From: Escarpia spicata
Taxonomy: Eukaryota; Annelida; Polychaeta; Sabellida; Siboglinidae
DNA length: 64,000 bases
Assembly: GCA_963995525.1 (NCBI GenBank)
Contig: OZ023218.1
Span: 49,890,181-49,954,180, forward strand
Direction of reading: 5' to 3'
The notes beneath the pieces were generated by a model. It saw nothing but the letters and a program-made list of their open reading frames with translations, was not told where the DNA came from and did no database searches. This document shows positions 12,762 through 22,449 of this stretch, one piece after another (the stretch's first letter is position 1; the number at the start of each line of letters is the position of its first letter). The position numbers were made by a program, and so were the translations under genes.

Positions 12762-13430
12762 TCAATAATGCCAATAATGTCGAAATGTTTTCGTTTGAAA
12801 AAGATGTCTCATCTCATCTATTCGTCCCTCGACAGCAATACCGTTTACATTAATATGAGCAAAATATAGACCAGCGACAGTGGGAGGGTCTAGTATTGTT
12901 TGTGTATCTCCACCCATGTCAATATTTGAGAATCTATCGCCGCCACTAAATACATCACATTCAATGTTATTTATGTCATTGTTGTCATTTTCTTCCAATT
13001 CACACCCCGGACACATAAAGGGGATATCATACGTTTCGAATGCATAAAGTCCCCGTTGGTTAACATGAACACAGCCGGGGTGCAACCAAACATCACAAGT
13101 GTCACATTGTAGACCATGTTGTGAGTCCACCGTCTTGCTGCAAACATGGCAAACATTCTCTGTGGGTCCCGGGTTTAGCTGAATGTCTCCTGCTTTTAAT
13201 ATCTTATAGTCCAGGTAGGATGTGTGAGGTGTTTGCTCTGGGCGTGGGGTTGGGATTGTTGTTTCACCCCAAGTGACCCTCGTGGCGTCATTCGTCAGTG
13301 TGGAGGTGTTTGTTGCTGGGTTGACTGGACAAGGGCTTGGCTCAATGCCCCCCACGAGCAACAGCGACGCCAGCATCAGGCCGACGTGAAGGCAGAGCAG
13401 GGCGGTGGAGGGAAAATTTGTCCTGGGCAA
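12762..13430 (-). CDS. LINE ORF segment with 2A-like peptide, PHD finger and endonuclease start (partial)
   Basis: A 222-residue open frame. Residues 81-89 read GDIQLNPGP, which fits the 2A ribosome-skipping consensus D(V/I)ExNPGP except Q for E. An earlier stretch, GGIEPSPCP at 27-35 after a hydrophobic run, looks like a degenerate second copy. A C4HC3 PHD finger follows (Cys94, 97, 109, 112, His117, Cys120, 140, 143). The end (about 190-222) begins the endonuclease (FAHINVNGIAVEGRIDEMRH) and is then frameshifted. 2A-like peptides at the N-terminus of APE-type LINEs are known from several invertebrates. The open frame begins at TTG; the first ATG is at residue 19, so the true start is uncertain. 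The element is dead further downstream. Confidence 0.82.
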   Translation of the reverse strand: MPRTNFPSTALLCLHVGLMLASLLLVGGIEPSPCPVNPATNTSTLTNDATRVTWGETTIPTPRPEQTPHTSYLDYKILKAGDIQLNPGPTENVCHVCSKTVDSQHGLQCDTCDVWLHPGCVHVNQRGLYAFETYDIPFMCPGCELEENDNNDINNIECDVFSGGDRFSNIDMGGDTQTILDPPTVAGLYFAHINVNGIAVEGRIDEMRHLFQTKTFRHYWHY

Positions 13431-13990
13431 TAAAGATGCAATTAAGTCTACATGTCAATTGGCACTGGCATCTCCGGTCTGCATGACGTGCAGGTAACGA
13501 CCTGACTATTGAGTTCACGCATGGGTGAATCACAGCTTGTTTCTCACAGGTGCACCCTGATATTAAAACTGCTAAATCATAAAAAAGTAATTTCCACTTA
13601 CTAAAATCACGAAGTCCAATATAATCTTGGTGCTTTTGTGGAGTTGTGTGCGAAAATGTAGAGCTGTATATCGGTTAAAACATGTATAATTTTCATTATT
13701 TTCACAGAGCAAGACAATCGCAACGTCTTCTGTAATCCTATTTGTGATTGTTGATGCCTCTCTGCATATAGTAGGTTAGCCAACGTGTGATGTTATACTT
13801 TGAACTGCATTTTTTAATAGCAGGAATTCATGCTAGATCCACCACAAAAGGGATAAGAAAATGATGTGTATGTGGATGCCACCCTCGATTTTATCGAAGG
13901 TTATTTGAGGAACTCAAACTTGTGTCAAAATAGTTTTATTAATTAATTGACATCTTCTTGTACACACCGTTGCATAAAACCAAATATGTT
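13431..13990. other. Probable LINE 5' region and spacer
   Basis: Lies between the LINE frame and the right repeat arm. It may hold the LINE 5' UTR; no other feature is visible. Confidence 0.4.
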
Positions 13991-14049
13991 ATGATTTTTA
14001 CATGCATTGTCTGTGTTATCAGGTGTTGACCTTTGAATTTTCTCATAAA

Positions 14050-14508
14050 TGTATGCGTAGTTTTGAACAAACGTCGTTTCATGATGACCTTGTTTAACCT
14101 TCACTCCACACCTACTGCACCATATGATAGCTCCCCGTCGTATCGCATTTTTACAGGGAGACAGTTGGCTTTCCAACGGTATACGACGTTGCCATGAATA
14201 GATAGGTATCGTAGATATACGCAACCATTTATACTGTATGTCGTTCGCGGGATGACACTATTTCGAACATTTAAAACTTAACGGTGACTCTGTTTGATCG
14301 TCGCTCCATACCTTCTCCATCATCTGACAGCTCCACGTCACATCTCATTTTGACGGTCAGATATGGTTCTTTCACACAATATATGACACGTGCCTATAAA
14401 TTAAGAAGTTGCAGGGTCATTGTAACTTTATGACTTTCGCCGAATTGCAAAAAAATCTAATATAATCATTTCACGGTGACCTTGTTTGACCTTAGCTCCA
14501 CACGTACC
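14050..14508 (-). repeat. Right arm of inverted repeat, first part
   Basis: Reverse complement of units B, C and D of the left arm, with shared segments near 14,085, 14,283 and 14,473. Its right edge is cut by the LTR element at 14,509 and resumes at 17,321. Confidence 0.82.
14504..14508. repeat. Target site duplication, left copy (GTACC)
   Basis: GTACC directly before the 5' LTR, repeated at 17,316-17,320 directly after the 3' LTR. Confidence 0.9.
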
Positions 14509-14678
14509 TGTAATATAGCCGCTCCCTGCATGTTATATACATACGTAGCCTATGTATTACGGACGGATCCCGTTGACTTCAGATTTCTCCGGTGCTGGTC
14601 GGATCAGAGAATAGACGACGACCGTGTTTCGTTCAGTCTGATAAATGGTGTGTTTAATTTAACAGCAGCAATCATACA
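14509..14678 (+). repeat. 5' LTR
   Basis: Starts TGTAATATAG, ends CATACA. It matches 17,167-17,315 apart from small gaps and substitutions. Confidence 0.93.
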
Positions 14679-14679
14679 A

Positions 14680-14689
14680 TGGCGACGAG
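14680..14689 (+). promoter_or_regulatory. Primer-binding site (tRNA-Ser type)
   Basis: TGGCGACGAG lies one base after the 5' LTR. It is complementary to the 3' end (CTCGTCGCCA) known for animal tRNA-Ser(GCT). Only these ten bases match well; the sequence then diverges. Confidence 0.75.
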
Positions 14690-14746
14690 AATTAAACGAA
14701 CCTGCTAAGCCTACAAGTAAGCAACCGCCTACCGTACCGAATCACC

Positions 14747-15778
14747 ATGGCTGTTCCGATCAATGTGGCCCAACTACCGACCTTAGATGCACAAAACGAG
14801 CCTTCAACAACGGCTGAACGTTGGAAAAAGTGGATACGAAACTTTGACAGGATGGCCAGTGCGTCAGGATGCACCGATGACAAGCAAAAACGTGATTTGC
14901 TGTTACACACCGCGGGCGAAGGCATACAGGACATTTATGATACATTGCCCGAAACAGAAACAGGTACGTCGTTGTCGTTTCAAAAGACAAAAGAACTACT
15001 GACGGACTATTTCACGCCTAAAACAAACGTCCCGTACAACAGGCACATGTTTCATCTCGCTGAACAGCATGAAGGCGAAACCGTCGGGCAGTTCGTAACA
15101 CGGTTACGACAGCTGCCATCGTCATGCGATTACGGGAACAATGTCGATGAGTACATCAGAGATCAAGTAATCGATCGGTGTCGCTCTGATTCGTTGCATA
15201 CCAAACTCCTGGCTGCAGGAAAGGATCTCACGCTAAACAGGGCGATCGAGATAGCGCAAACGAGAGAATTGTCAGAACACCAGGCTAAAGACATGGCTCG
15301 TGGCACAGCAAACAACACAGTGTATGCTGCATTCAACAGGTCAGCACGCATACCATTCGAAACGCACACTCGTAAACCGGTCAACAGACATTCTAACACT
15401 CATCAACGTCACGATCGGTGTACTCGCTTTGGCTTACAGGGCCATACAAGTGCACACGTGATAAAGAGTGTCACAAATGTGGAGTGCGTGGACATTTCGC
15501 TGTCATGTGCCGAAGCAAACCAAGGCAGCAGTCACAGCGCAGCTCACAGATGTGGCAAAAGAAACGTGCACAGCCAGTCAATCCAGTATGGTACATGGCA
15601 GAATCAGCTGCCCATAGTGACAACCCAGCAGACTACCTGTCTAGACATCCAGCAACAAAAGTCAACCAAGCGCAGCGTATGGCTGAGGACTTTATCAATC
15701 ACATTGCTGACAGCTCTACGCCAAATGCCATCACCCTTGACGAAATTAAGGTGCACACAAGACAAGACGCGACCTTAA
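14747..15778 (+). CDS. Gag-like protein of the Mag-like element (frame disrupted at the end)
   Basis: A 343-codon frame starting at ATG 14,747 (context CACCATGG). Residues about 25-190 form the retrotransposon Gag core: AERWKKWIRNFDRMASASG, the block ending LLTDYFTPKTN, and GETVGQFVTRLRQL. Near 15,415-15,450 the first zinc knuckle (CTRFGLQGH, with Phe where Cys is usual) is followed by a frameshift, so the second knuckle (CHKCGVRGHFAVMC) lies in the next frame. Everything after about residue 235 in this frame is therefore not the original protein. In a complete element Gag forms the particle. Confidence 0.85.
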   Translation: MAVPINVAQLPTLDAQNEPSTTAERWKKWIRNFDRMASASGCTDDKQKRDLLLHTAGEGIQDIYDTLPETETGTSLSFQKTKELLTDYFTPKTNVPYNRHMFHLAEQHEGETVGQFVTRLRQLPSSCDYGNNVDEYIRDQVIDRCRSDSLHTKLLAAGKDLTLNRAIEIAQTRELSEHQAKDMARGTANNTVYAAFNRSARIPFETHTRKPVNRHSNTHQRHDRCTRFGLQGHTSAHVIKSVTNVECVDISLSCAEANQGSSHSAAHRCGKRNVHSQSIQYGTWQNQLPIVTTQQTTCLDIQQQKSTKRSVWLRTLSITLLTALRQMPSPLTKLRCTQDKTRP

Positions 15779-16706
15779 ACAAGGTCATCGAGGTCATCCG
15801 CACAGGTCGTTGGCATGACATAGCTAACAACGGGTCAGCTGACATAGCTGCATTCCGGAAAGTGAGGGATGAACTGACAGTTGGAGAAAATGGAGACTTT
15901 CTGCTACGAGATTCTCGCATTGTCATCCCGACAGCACTTCGCAGTCGTGTTATACAGTTGGCACATGAGGGTCATCAGGGCATCTGCAAGACCAAAGCTC
16001 TGATCAGTGTGGTTTCCAGGCATAGACAAAGAAACGGAAGCAGTCGTCATGGGTTGCATTCCGTGTGTTGCAAACTCCAACCGCCGCCAGATGGAGCCAT
16101 TAAACATGACTACTCTACCGCGAGGCCTGTGGATCAATTTGAGCATTGATTTCTGCGGCCCAGTACCGACAGGCGAATATTTACTCTGCGTCACAGATGA
16201 ATATTCAAGATATCCAGTCGTTCACGTGACCAGAAGCACCAGTGCAGAGACAGTTATGCCGATCATGGAGTCCATTTTTGCCATGTTCAGATATCCAGAA
16301 ACGTTAAAGTCGGACAATGGCCCACCATTCCAGAGTAATGCGTGGTCACAGTTTTTGCGCGATGGCGAATGCACAAGTGGAGAACTTCAACAAGCCGATG
16401 ATGAAGGCAGTACATTCAGCCATCATTCAACATCGCAACTGGCGTCGCGGACTGCAGCAGTTTCTTCGAAACTATCGATCTACTCCGCATAGTTCTACGC
16501 TGTTCACACCTCACCGACTACTGTTTGGTCGAGAACCGAGAACTAATCTACCTGAGCTGCCAACGCTCCAGAGCGTGCACCCAGAAGATGAAGTCGTTCG
16601 CAGACAAGACGCTCGTGCAAAAGCGAGAATGAAAGAGTACTCAGAAGAGCGTGCACACGCTTCACATGTGAACCTACAAATAGGAGAGGTTGTGGCAGCA
16701 GCCTAG
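15418..16706 (+). pseudogene. Nucleocapsid end fused to integrase remnant
   Basis: A frame from 15,418 carries the zinc knuckle CHKCGVRGHFAVMC, then passes straight into DNPADYLSRHP, normally the end of RNase H, showing a large internal deletion. The integrase HHCC region is split by a frameshift near 16,000 (AHEGHQG in one frame, CIPC in the next). The catalytic core keeps IDFCGP and KSDNGPPF, and the third acidic residue (QVENFNKPMMKAVHSAI) lies in a third frame from about 16,370. At least three frame breaks, so inactive. Confidence 0.87.
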
Positions 16707-17152
16707 AGTGAACAAACTCTCTACTCCGTTCGCACCGACACCGCTCATCGTCAGTGCAATGAAAGGACCAATGGTCACCGCCGTGCGTGGTGATGGGTCC
16801 ACGGTGACGCGAAATGTGTCTAAGTTCCGTCGTGTGCGAGGCTTGTCGCCCGATGAAATCGCACGACATCATCCCGAGGACACAGCTGCGAGTCTCAGAT
16901 GATGAGTCGTCTGAGACCCGTCACGATGACGAAGAGGTGCTTAAGTTAGTTACACGATATAAGGGTGTAGGCGGATCGCTGCCCTTCATATCCGTTATCT
17001 AGTTAAGTATTCAGTTAAATAACATGGCATGTTTGTGCGTTCATCTGTTTTCACAACGAACACTTTTCACAATGAACACTTATTAGGAATCCATGTCACA
17101 AACTTTATTGCAGTTCAATGTTCCTTTAATTAACAAATGTGACTAAGTAATC

Positions 17153-17166
17153 AAAGTAGAGAGGGA
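17153..17166 (+). promoter_or_regulatory. Polypurine tract
   Basis: AAAGTAGAGAGGGA directly before the 3' LTR, where plus-strand priming is expected. Confidence 0.7.
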
Positions 17167-17315
17167 TGTAATATAGCCGCTCCCTCCGTAGCCTAGGTAT
17201 TACGGACGGATCCCGTTGACTTCGGATTTCCCCGGTGCTGGCTGGATCAGAGAATAAACGACGTTTCGTTCAGTCTGATAAATGGTGTGTTGCATTTAAA
17301 AGCAGCAATCATACA
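17167..17315 (+). repeat. 3' LTR
   Basis: Starts TGTAATATAG, ends CATACA. Shorter than the 5' LTR by about 21 bp. Followed by the GTACC duplication at 17,316-17,320. Confidence 0.93.
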
Positions 17316-17320
17316 GTACC

Positions 17321-17560
17321 ATATCAGGTAACACCTCCATATCGTACATCAGTTTGACGGGGAGACAATAACCTTTCCAAAAATGTATGCATTGGCCATC
17401 GTGTAATTAAGTAAAGTAGATACGTGACCATTGCTATGTTAAGACGATTGCGGAAGCGCATAATTTAGAAAATTCATCATTTGACGGTGACCTTCTTTGA
17501 CCTCGGATTCATGCTTACTGCACCACTTGGCAGCCCTAAGACAGGCTTCTTTGTGACGGG
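17321..17560 (-). repeat. Right arm of inverted repeat, second part
   Basis: Reverse complement of unit A and its left neighbour in the left arm, including the stretch around GGTGCAGTAAG. It continues the arm interrupted by the LTR element. Confidence 0.8.
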
Positions 17561-18564
17561 AAGATGTAGAGCTTTCAAATGATGTAACATTTGGGTTTGT
17601 GGGGGGCATTTAAATTCGAAAAATAAAGCACTTTTTGGAGATTTGCCGCTCGCCTAGAACATTGGCGTGCATCAGTATTATTGATAATTCTACCTCTACT
17701 GGAGCCACGCAGCCTTGACCTTGGCCTACATTGCTACATCCGTCATTCGCACTCAACCATGAATATTTGAGTAGCACCTTTAACAGCCTAAGCTTTCCAC
17801 GTTCATTAAAACAAATCGGCATTAGTATTATTGGTATTATTTTATGCACTTTCGTGATATCACTCCCGTGTTTGTCGCTTAAGCCACTCCATTAAAACAA
17901 GTTAATTAATAAACATATTAATGAATAAAATGTCCATGTCATATAAAGTATTTTTAATATTTCCCTAGAGGCACTTAAAGTATTACTGAAAGGTAATACG
18001 ATAATGAGATATAAGATAAGTCGTTTAAAGACGATTGATCCTTTTAGTTATAATCAAGGCATTTTGAATCAGGAAGCGGAGGCAGTAGTGTAGCTCCATC
18101 TGTTGCACTGGTATTACATTATTACGTAGTTTTTGATAATTTAATTGACAGTAGTTACTATTCAAATGCTCTATTGTGTCTCGTCACGTCACCTTCAAAA
18201 GTTGAAAAGCGAGTGGAATTATTGATCGATAAGTATTATTCTTGCCTTAATATTATTCATAAAGTAGCAGTAGACATATATTAAGTAACAGTTGTGCTTA
18301 AAGTTAGTTAGATAAAGTATTTTAGAACACTTTAGTCTAGTGAGTGATAATAGGGTAACTTAGGCTTCGACAAGTTTGTAAACAAGATTTAACAAACCTG
18401 ATTATGTGGTAGAATGTATAGGAGATAAAGTAACAAACATAAAACTACTTGCATAAGATAATATCCGAGCAAGCAAGTGTCTGCTAGACACTTTGATTAC
18501 GTAGAATTGTTGTTAAAATTAAGCAAGTTTGAGCTCTGATCATTGTTGACACTGGTGTAACTCA
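17561..18564. other. Unassigned intergenic sequence
   Basis: AT-rich, with no recognisable gene, repeat or mobile element on either strand. Confidence 0.4.
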
Positions 18565-20224
18565 GAGTAGCTGCTTACAGTGTTGAGAATATGAGAATAA
18601 GAGGTGGTAGTACGTAGACTACACGCAAGGAAATATCTGCCAAATATCGTAATAACTCAGTTTCAACAGGAATAGTCCAGAAGTACAGACAGTTATTCAG
18701 GAAGTTAAAGCAGACAAAGGTAGAACAGACTGCTCTCTCAGGAATTTTTGCAGTATGGGAGGAAGGGAGCAAACATATAGGAACTGCAAGAGGAGGGCAA
18801 TCAATGCACTAGTTGAGCAGATGTGTGAAGAAGAGGGGGTGGGATTCATAGATTTAAGGGGATACTTTGACGGGAGGGAAGATATGTACATGAGAGATGG
18901 CATCCATCTAAACGGAAAGGGACAGCAGTTTTTCAGAGAACCTGCTGCGATCTGTAGATAGTGAGATAGGTTGCATTTATTTAAACTAGATGCGTAGGGG
19001 GGAGTCACAAAGAAGCCTGCAATTGGAGGCATAGATAAAGATAGCACAAATAAATCAGCAAAGAACGTCCTAGAAAACTGTTCTGAAGCTGGACGTAAAT
19101 GCGTTTGTTTAAATGCAAGGAGCATAGTAAACAAAAGAGGTCAACGAAACATTATGGTATGAGATGTTAACCCATCACATAATAGGTATAACATAATCGT
19201 GGCCAACACCGATATATCAAACGCCGAATTCGGACTGACAGGCTATGTAATGTTTAGTAAAGATAGAACAGGAAGAAAGGGAGGTGGAGTTATTCTATAT
19301 AGTAAAGAATTTATCCAGGCTAATGAAATAAAATTAGAAAGAGAAGAAGAAGAAGCTGTTTGGTGTAACATAGTTACAGGAAACTCGACGTTAACGGTTG
19401 GGTTATTTCATTGAAGTCCAAACATAAGCATAGAAGAAAATGAAAAAGTACACTGTAAGTGAAGTGAGCAAACCGGACAGTATTATTATGGTGGATTTTA
19501 ACCATTGACATATACAATGGAAATCTCTACAGAGTACGGGGAGTGAGAACAACACATAGATAGTTTCCTTTCTCAACATGCGCTAGAACCAATCAGGGGA
19601 GAAAATGTGTTAGACATAGTTTTGTCATCACATAATGAATCAGTTTACAATGTCAAGATATATGAGCCACATATGTGAGTTGGGAATAGTGATCACAACC
19701 AGATACATTTTACCATCAAAGTAAAACGTTCACAAAGGACTATATAAGGACATGAAGAAATATTTAACAAACATAGACTGGAGTAACACACTTAAGAATA
19801 AGACAGCAACATAATGCTGGAGTATCTTAAGGAGTAAAATAGAGTGCATCGTCGATTCGTTTGTTCCATTGAAAAAAACAAGGGAAACGGACCAAAAAGA
19901 AACACTTTTCGAAAGAAGCCATTAGACAAATTAAGTACAAACAAATGATGTGGAAGTCATATAGACGCACTTGAAATGATAAAGACTACAACATTTCTAA
20001 AGAAACCCTTAACCAAACTACAACTAAACTTAGAAGTGCAAAGAGAAGCTATGAACAAAAATTTGATTGTAATATAAAACATGACAGCAAGAGTTTTTAT
20101 GCATATGTTCGGAGGAAACAGACAGTTCAGGATAAGGTCGGTCCTCTAGAAGCTAGTGCTGGAATTATAATATCAGAGGGATTCTTAATGGCAGAAGACC
20201 TGAATGAGTACTTTAGTTCGGTGA
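18565..20224 (+). pseudogene. CR1 LINE, 5' half (ORF1 esterase end and endonuclease), 3'-truncated
   Basis: At 18,755-18,961 a frame ends a SGNH-type esterase domain (GVGFIDLRGYFDGRE and the Asp-His block MRDGIHLNGKGQQFF), known at the end of CR1 ORF1. From about 19,095 ORF2 begins with the endonuclease (CVCLNARSIVNK, GGGVILYSKEFIQA, GENVLDIVLSS, NSDHNQIHFTIKV) and the linker to RT (KVGPLEASAGIIISEGFLMA). Reading requires many frameshifts and stops. The copy stops abruptly at 20,224 after EYFSSV, just before RT, at nearly the same position where the copy at 59.8-61.5 kb starts. Confidence 0.88.
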
Positions 20225-22449
20225 ATGAATGCATGGAAAGGGTCGGCCTGATGCGAGTATAGGTCACATGTGACGTCACATCTCGGCATCCCGAAAAGCG
20301 CGCCAAAATATGCATATTCGAAACTATCCAGATGTACAGCATAAAATGTGGAATTTTTAATTCATTGAATTTTGTTTTGTTTTATTTGGCTTGGTGGACA
20401 TGGAAATAGATAGCACGATGTAATATGAATTCAAGCCAGAGGTGTTTTTATTCCCTTCAAGAGCCATATCTTAAGATAAAATCGTAACAAATAGCGTCAT
20501 ATAACTATTTACTCATTTACAAGAACGCCACCACACAGAGGTGCTAAGTGCACCGCTTTGGTGGTAGAATTCACGCTGCTTTTTCTTCGTTTTAGGGAGA
20601 CTCTCACAGTCTACAGCTTCACTGGCTTCATATCCCGCCATCCCAATATTTCACGGTAGGCCTATGATTTTAACCGATTTTAAAACTTTACAAATCTAAG
20701 GAATTTCCTGGTTCAATAAAGTATGTAATCAACATTTCACGTAAAAATGCAAACAAAATAGTAAGTATACCCTACAAATGAATAATTATCGGCCACGGAG
20801 CGGTTCCCTTTTCCGTACGCACTCCCCTCACGACTGCTGCACGAGGCTCGTGGCGCCAGATCCTCATATATCGCATCATGTCATGGACGGTAGATCAACC
20901 GCTTCTTGTGCAATATTATGTTATTATGTGGCTTTTGTGCGCCATGTTTCATCAGAATAATCAATTTCATATCTAAACATCGTATAAAATAGAAACATAT
21001 TGAGCATGGGGACGTACGGAGCACATGCTCGAATAGACTCCTTTGAACAGTCAGGACGGCTTGGCAGATTTGACAGCATCCGCAACGTCGGTACCATGCA
21101 TCGCTCGACATTCGCTACTTCCATTTTTCCGTGGTAACTATATTTTTGCCTAAATTTGATACCTCGGTTTCGTTAATTATACAATTCCTAATGGGGGCAA
21201 TTATATGTTGACTACCCTAGCCTAGGGCAAGGCGCTTGCCTTAGGTTTAGCAGTCCGAGCATACACTTGCCAGGCGGTTCATTACATTAGATTTCCTGTT
21301 GTGCTGGTTTGGATTAAGTATCAGTTGCCGTTCAAAGTGATCGAGTACAACCTATTAAGTTAGCATTCTGAAGACTCCATCCACGGCGGAGTCTCTGACA
21401 AGAGCGAGTTCCTACTTCACTGTCTTCAACTTGTCAGTCGGCTTCGAAACTATAGGTCTCGACAGCATCGTGACAGCCCGGCTCATTGGACTGTTTTGTA
21501 GCCGGTGTCCGAAGTTTCCGCTCACCGTGTGCCCATCTTGTTCCTTGTTCTTCATACTGCACGATGTCTGTGAAATAGTTTACCACTATCTTCATTTGAC
21601 ACAGCTCACACATTAATTAGTATGTACTTTTGTTTGCATCTATCCACGTCTAACCGGAAATGTTGGATGCCCAACGGCGCAACATCTGCGCAGTATGAGC
21701 TGTATAGCGCCGGAATTAGGGCGCGGTTAATCCATGGTATTCTTAGTATCTGACACAGTTGACTGTTAGTCAGCCATAGGCATCTAGGGCATTGCATTTG
21801 AACGGCTGTGCGTGTGCATGTGCTTGTGCGTGTGCGTGTGCGTGTGCGTGTGCGTGCGTGCATGTATGGACATTTTGCTGCAGTATAGGCAGACAGTCGC
21901 CAAACCATTAAATGAAATAATTTCCAACTCCAACCAGTTATGCCGACTGTTATATGTTAACAGGCTACAACATGTCGAGTTTGTTATTGCGTTTAGCGTA
22001 GGTAAACTATGTTATAGACAAAACAACGTTTTTTGTATGAGCAGAACATCAACATGTGTCATAAAATCGCAATTTGCACAGCTAAGTAATAATATGACCT
22101 ATAGAACAAGGATCCAGTAGGGTTTCTCATATTACTTGTGTAAGGTTTATGAATGTATGTGTCCACTTGGCATGTAAGGATGCGGGAAAATTGCAAAGAG
22201 AGCCGAGGCGGAACAACATAAAGGACACAGGAAAAGGGGAAGGCCACAGCTTAGATGGGACAAATGCACGAGGAAGGACATGTGAATGTCGGGGGAGCAT
22301 GACAGATGGGGAAAGGGGTAGAAAACGTTGGAAAGAAACAAACACACCGTGTGGTTCAGCAATATTGTACCTGACCATCACTACTGAACAGCAGGGAACA
22401 ATGAGGAGAACAACAAAGGTGTCGATGCTAAGTCGATGCACCCGGCGCA
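20225..22449. other. Intergenic, one microsatellite
   Basis: Only a (GTGTGC)n tract at about 21,807-21,864 is recognisable. No gene or transposon protein is seen. Confidence 0.4.
21807..21864. repeat. (GTGTGC)n microsatellite
   Basis: Repeated GTGTGC/GTGC units. Translations of it are low-complexity only. Confidence 0.88.

Larger units (their letters stand above)
14509..17315 (+). mobile_element. Internally deleted Ty3/gypsy (Mag-like) LTR retrotransposon
   Basis: The element is 2,807 bp. It is bounded by LTRs of 170 bp (14,509-14,678) and 149 bp (17,167-17,315), both starting TGTAATATAG and ending AATCATACA, and flanked by a 5-bp duplication GTACC. It has a primer-binding site and a polypurine tract. 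Gag, the nucleocapsid region and the integrase are present, but protease, reverse transcriptase and most of RNase H are missing. The nucleocapsid sequence joins directly to the end of RNase H (DNPADYLSRHP). Several frameshifts break the integrase. LTR differences, including a gap of roughly 14 bp, show that it is not recent. Confidence 0.93.
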
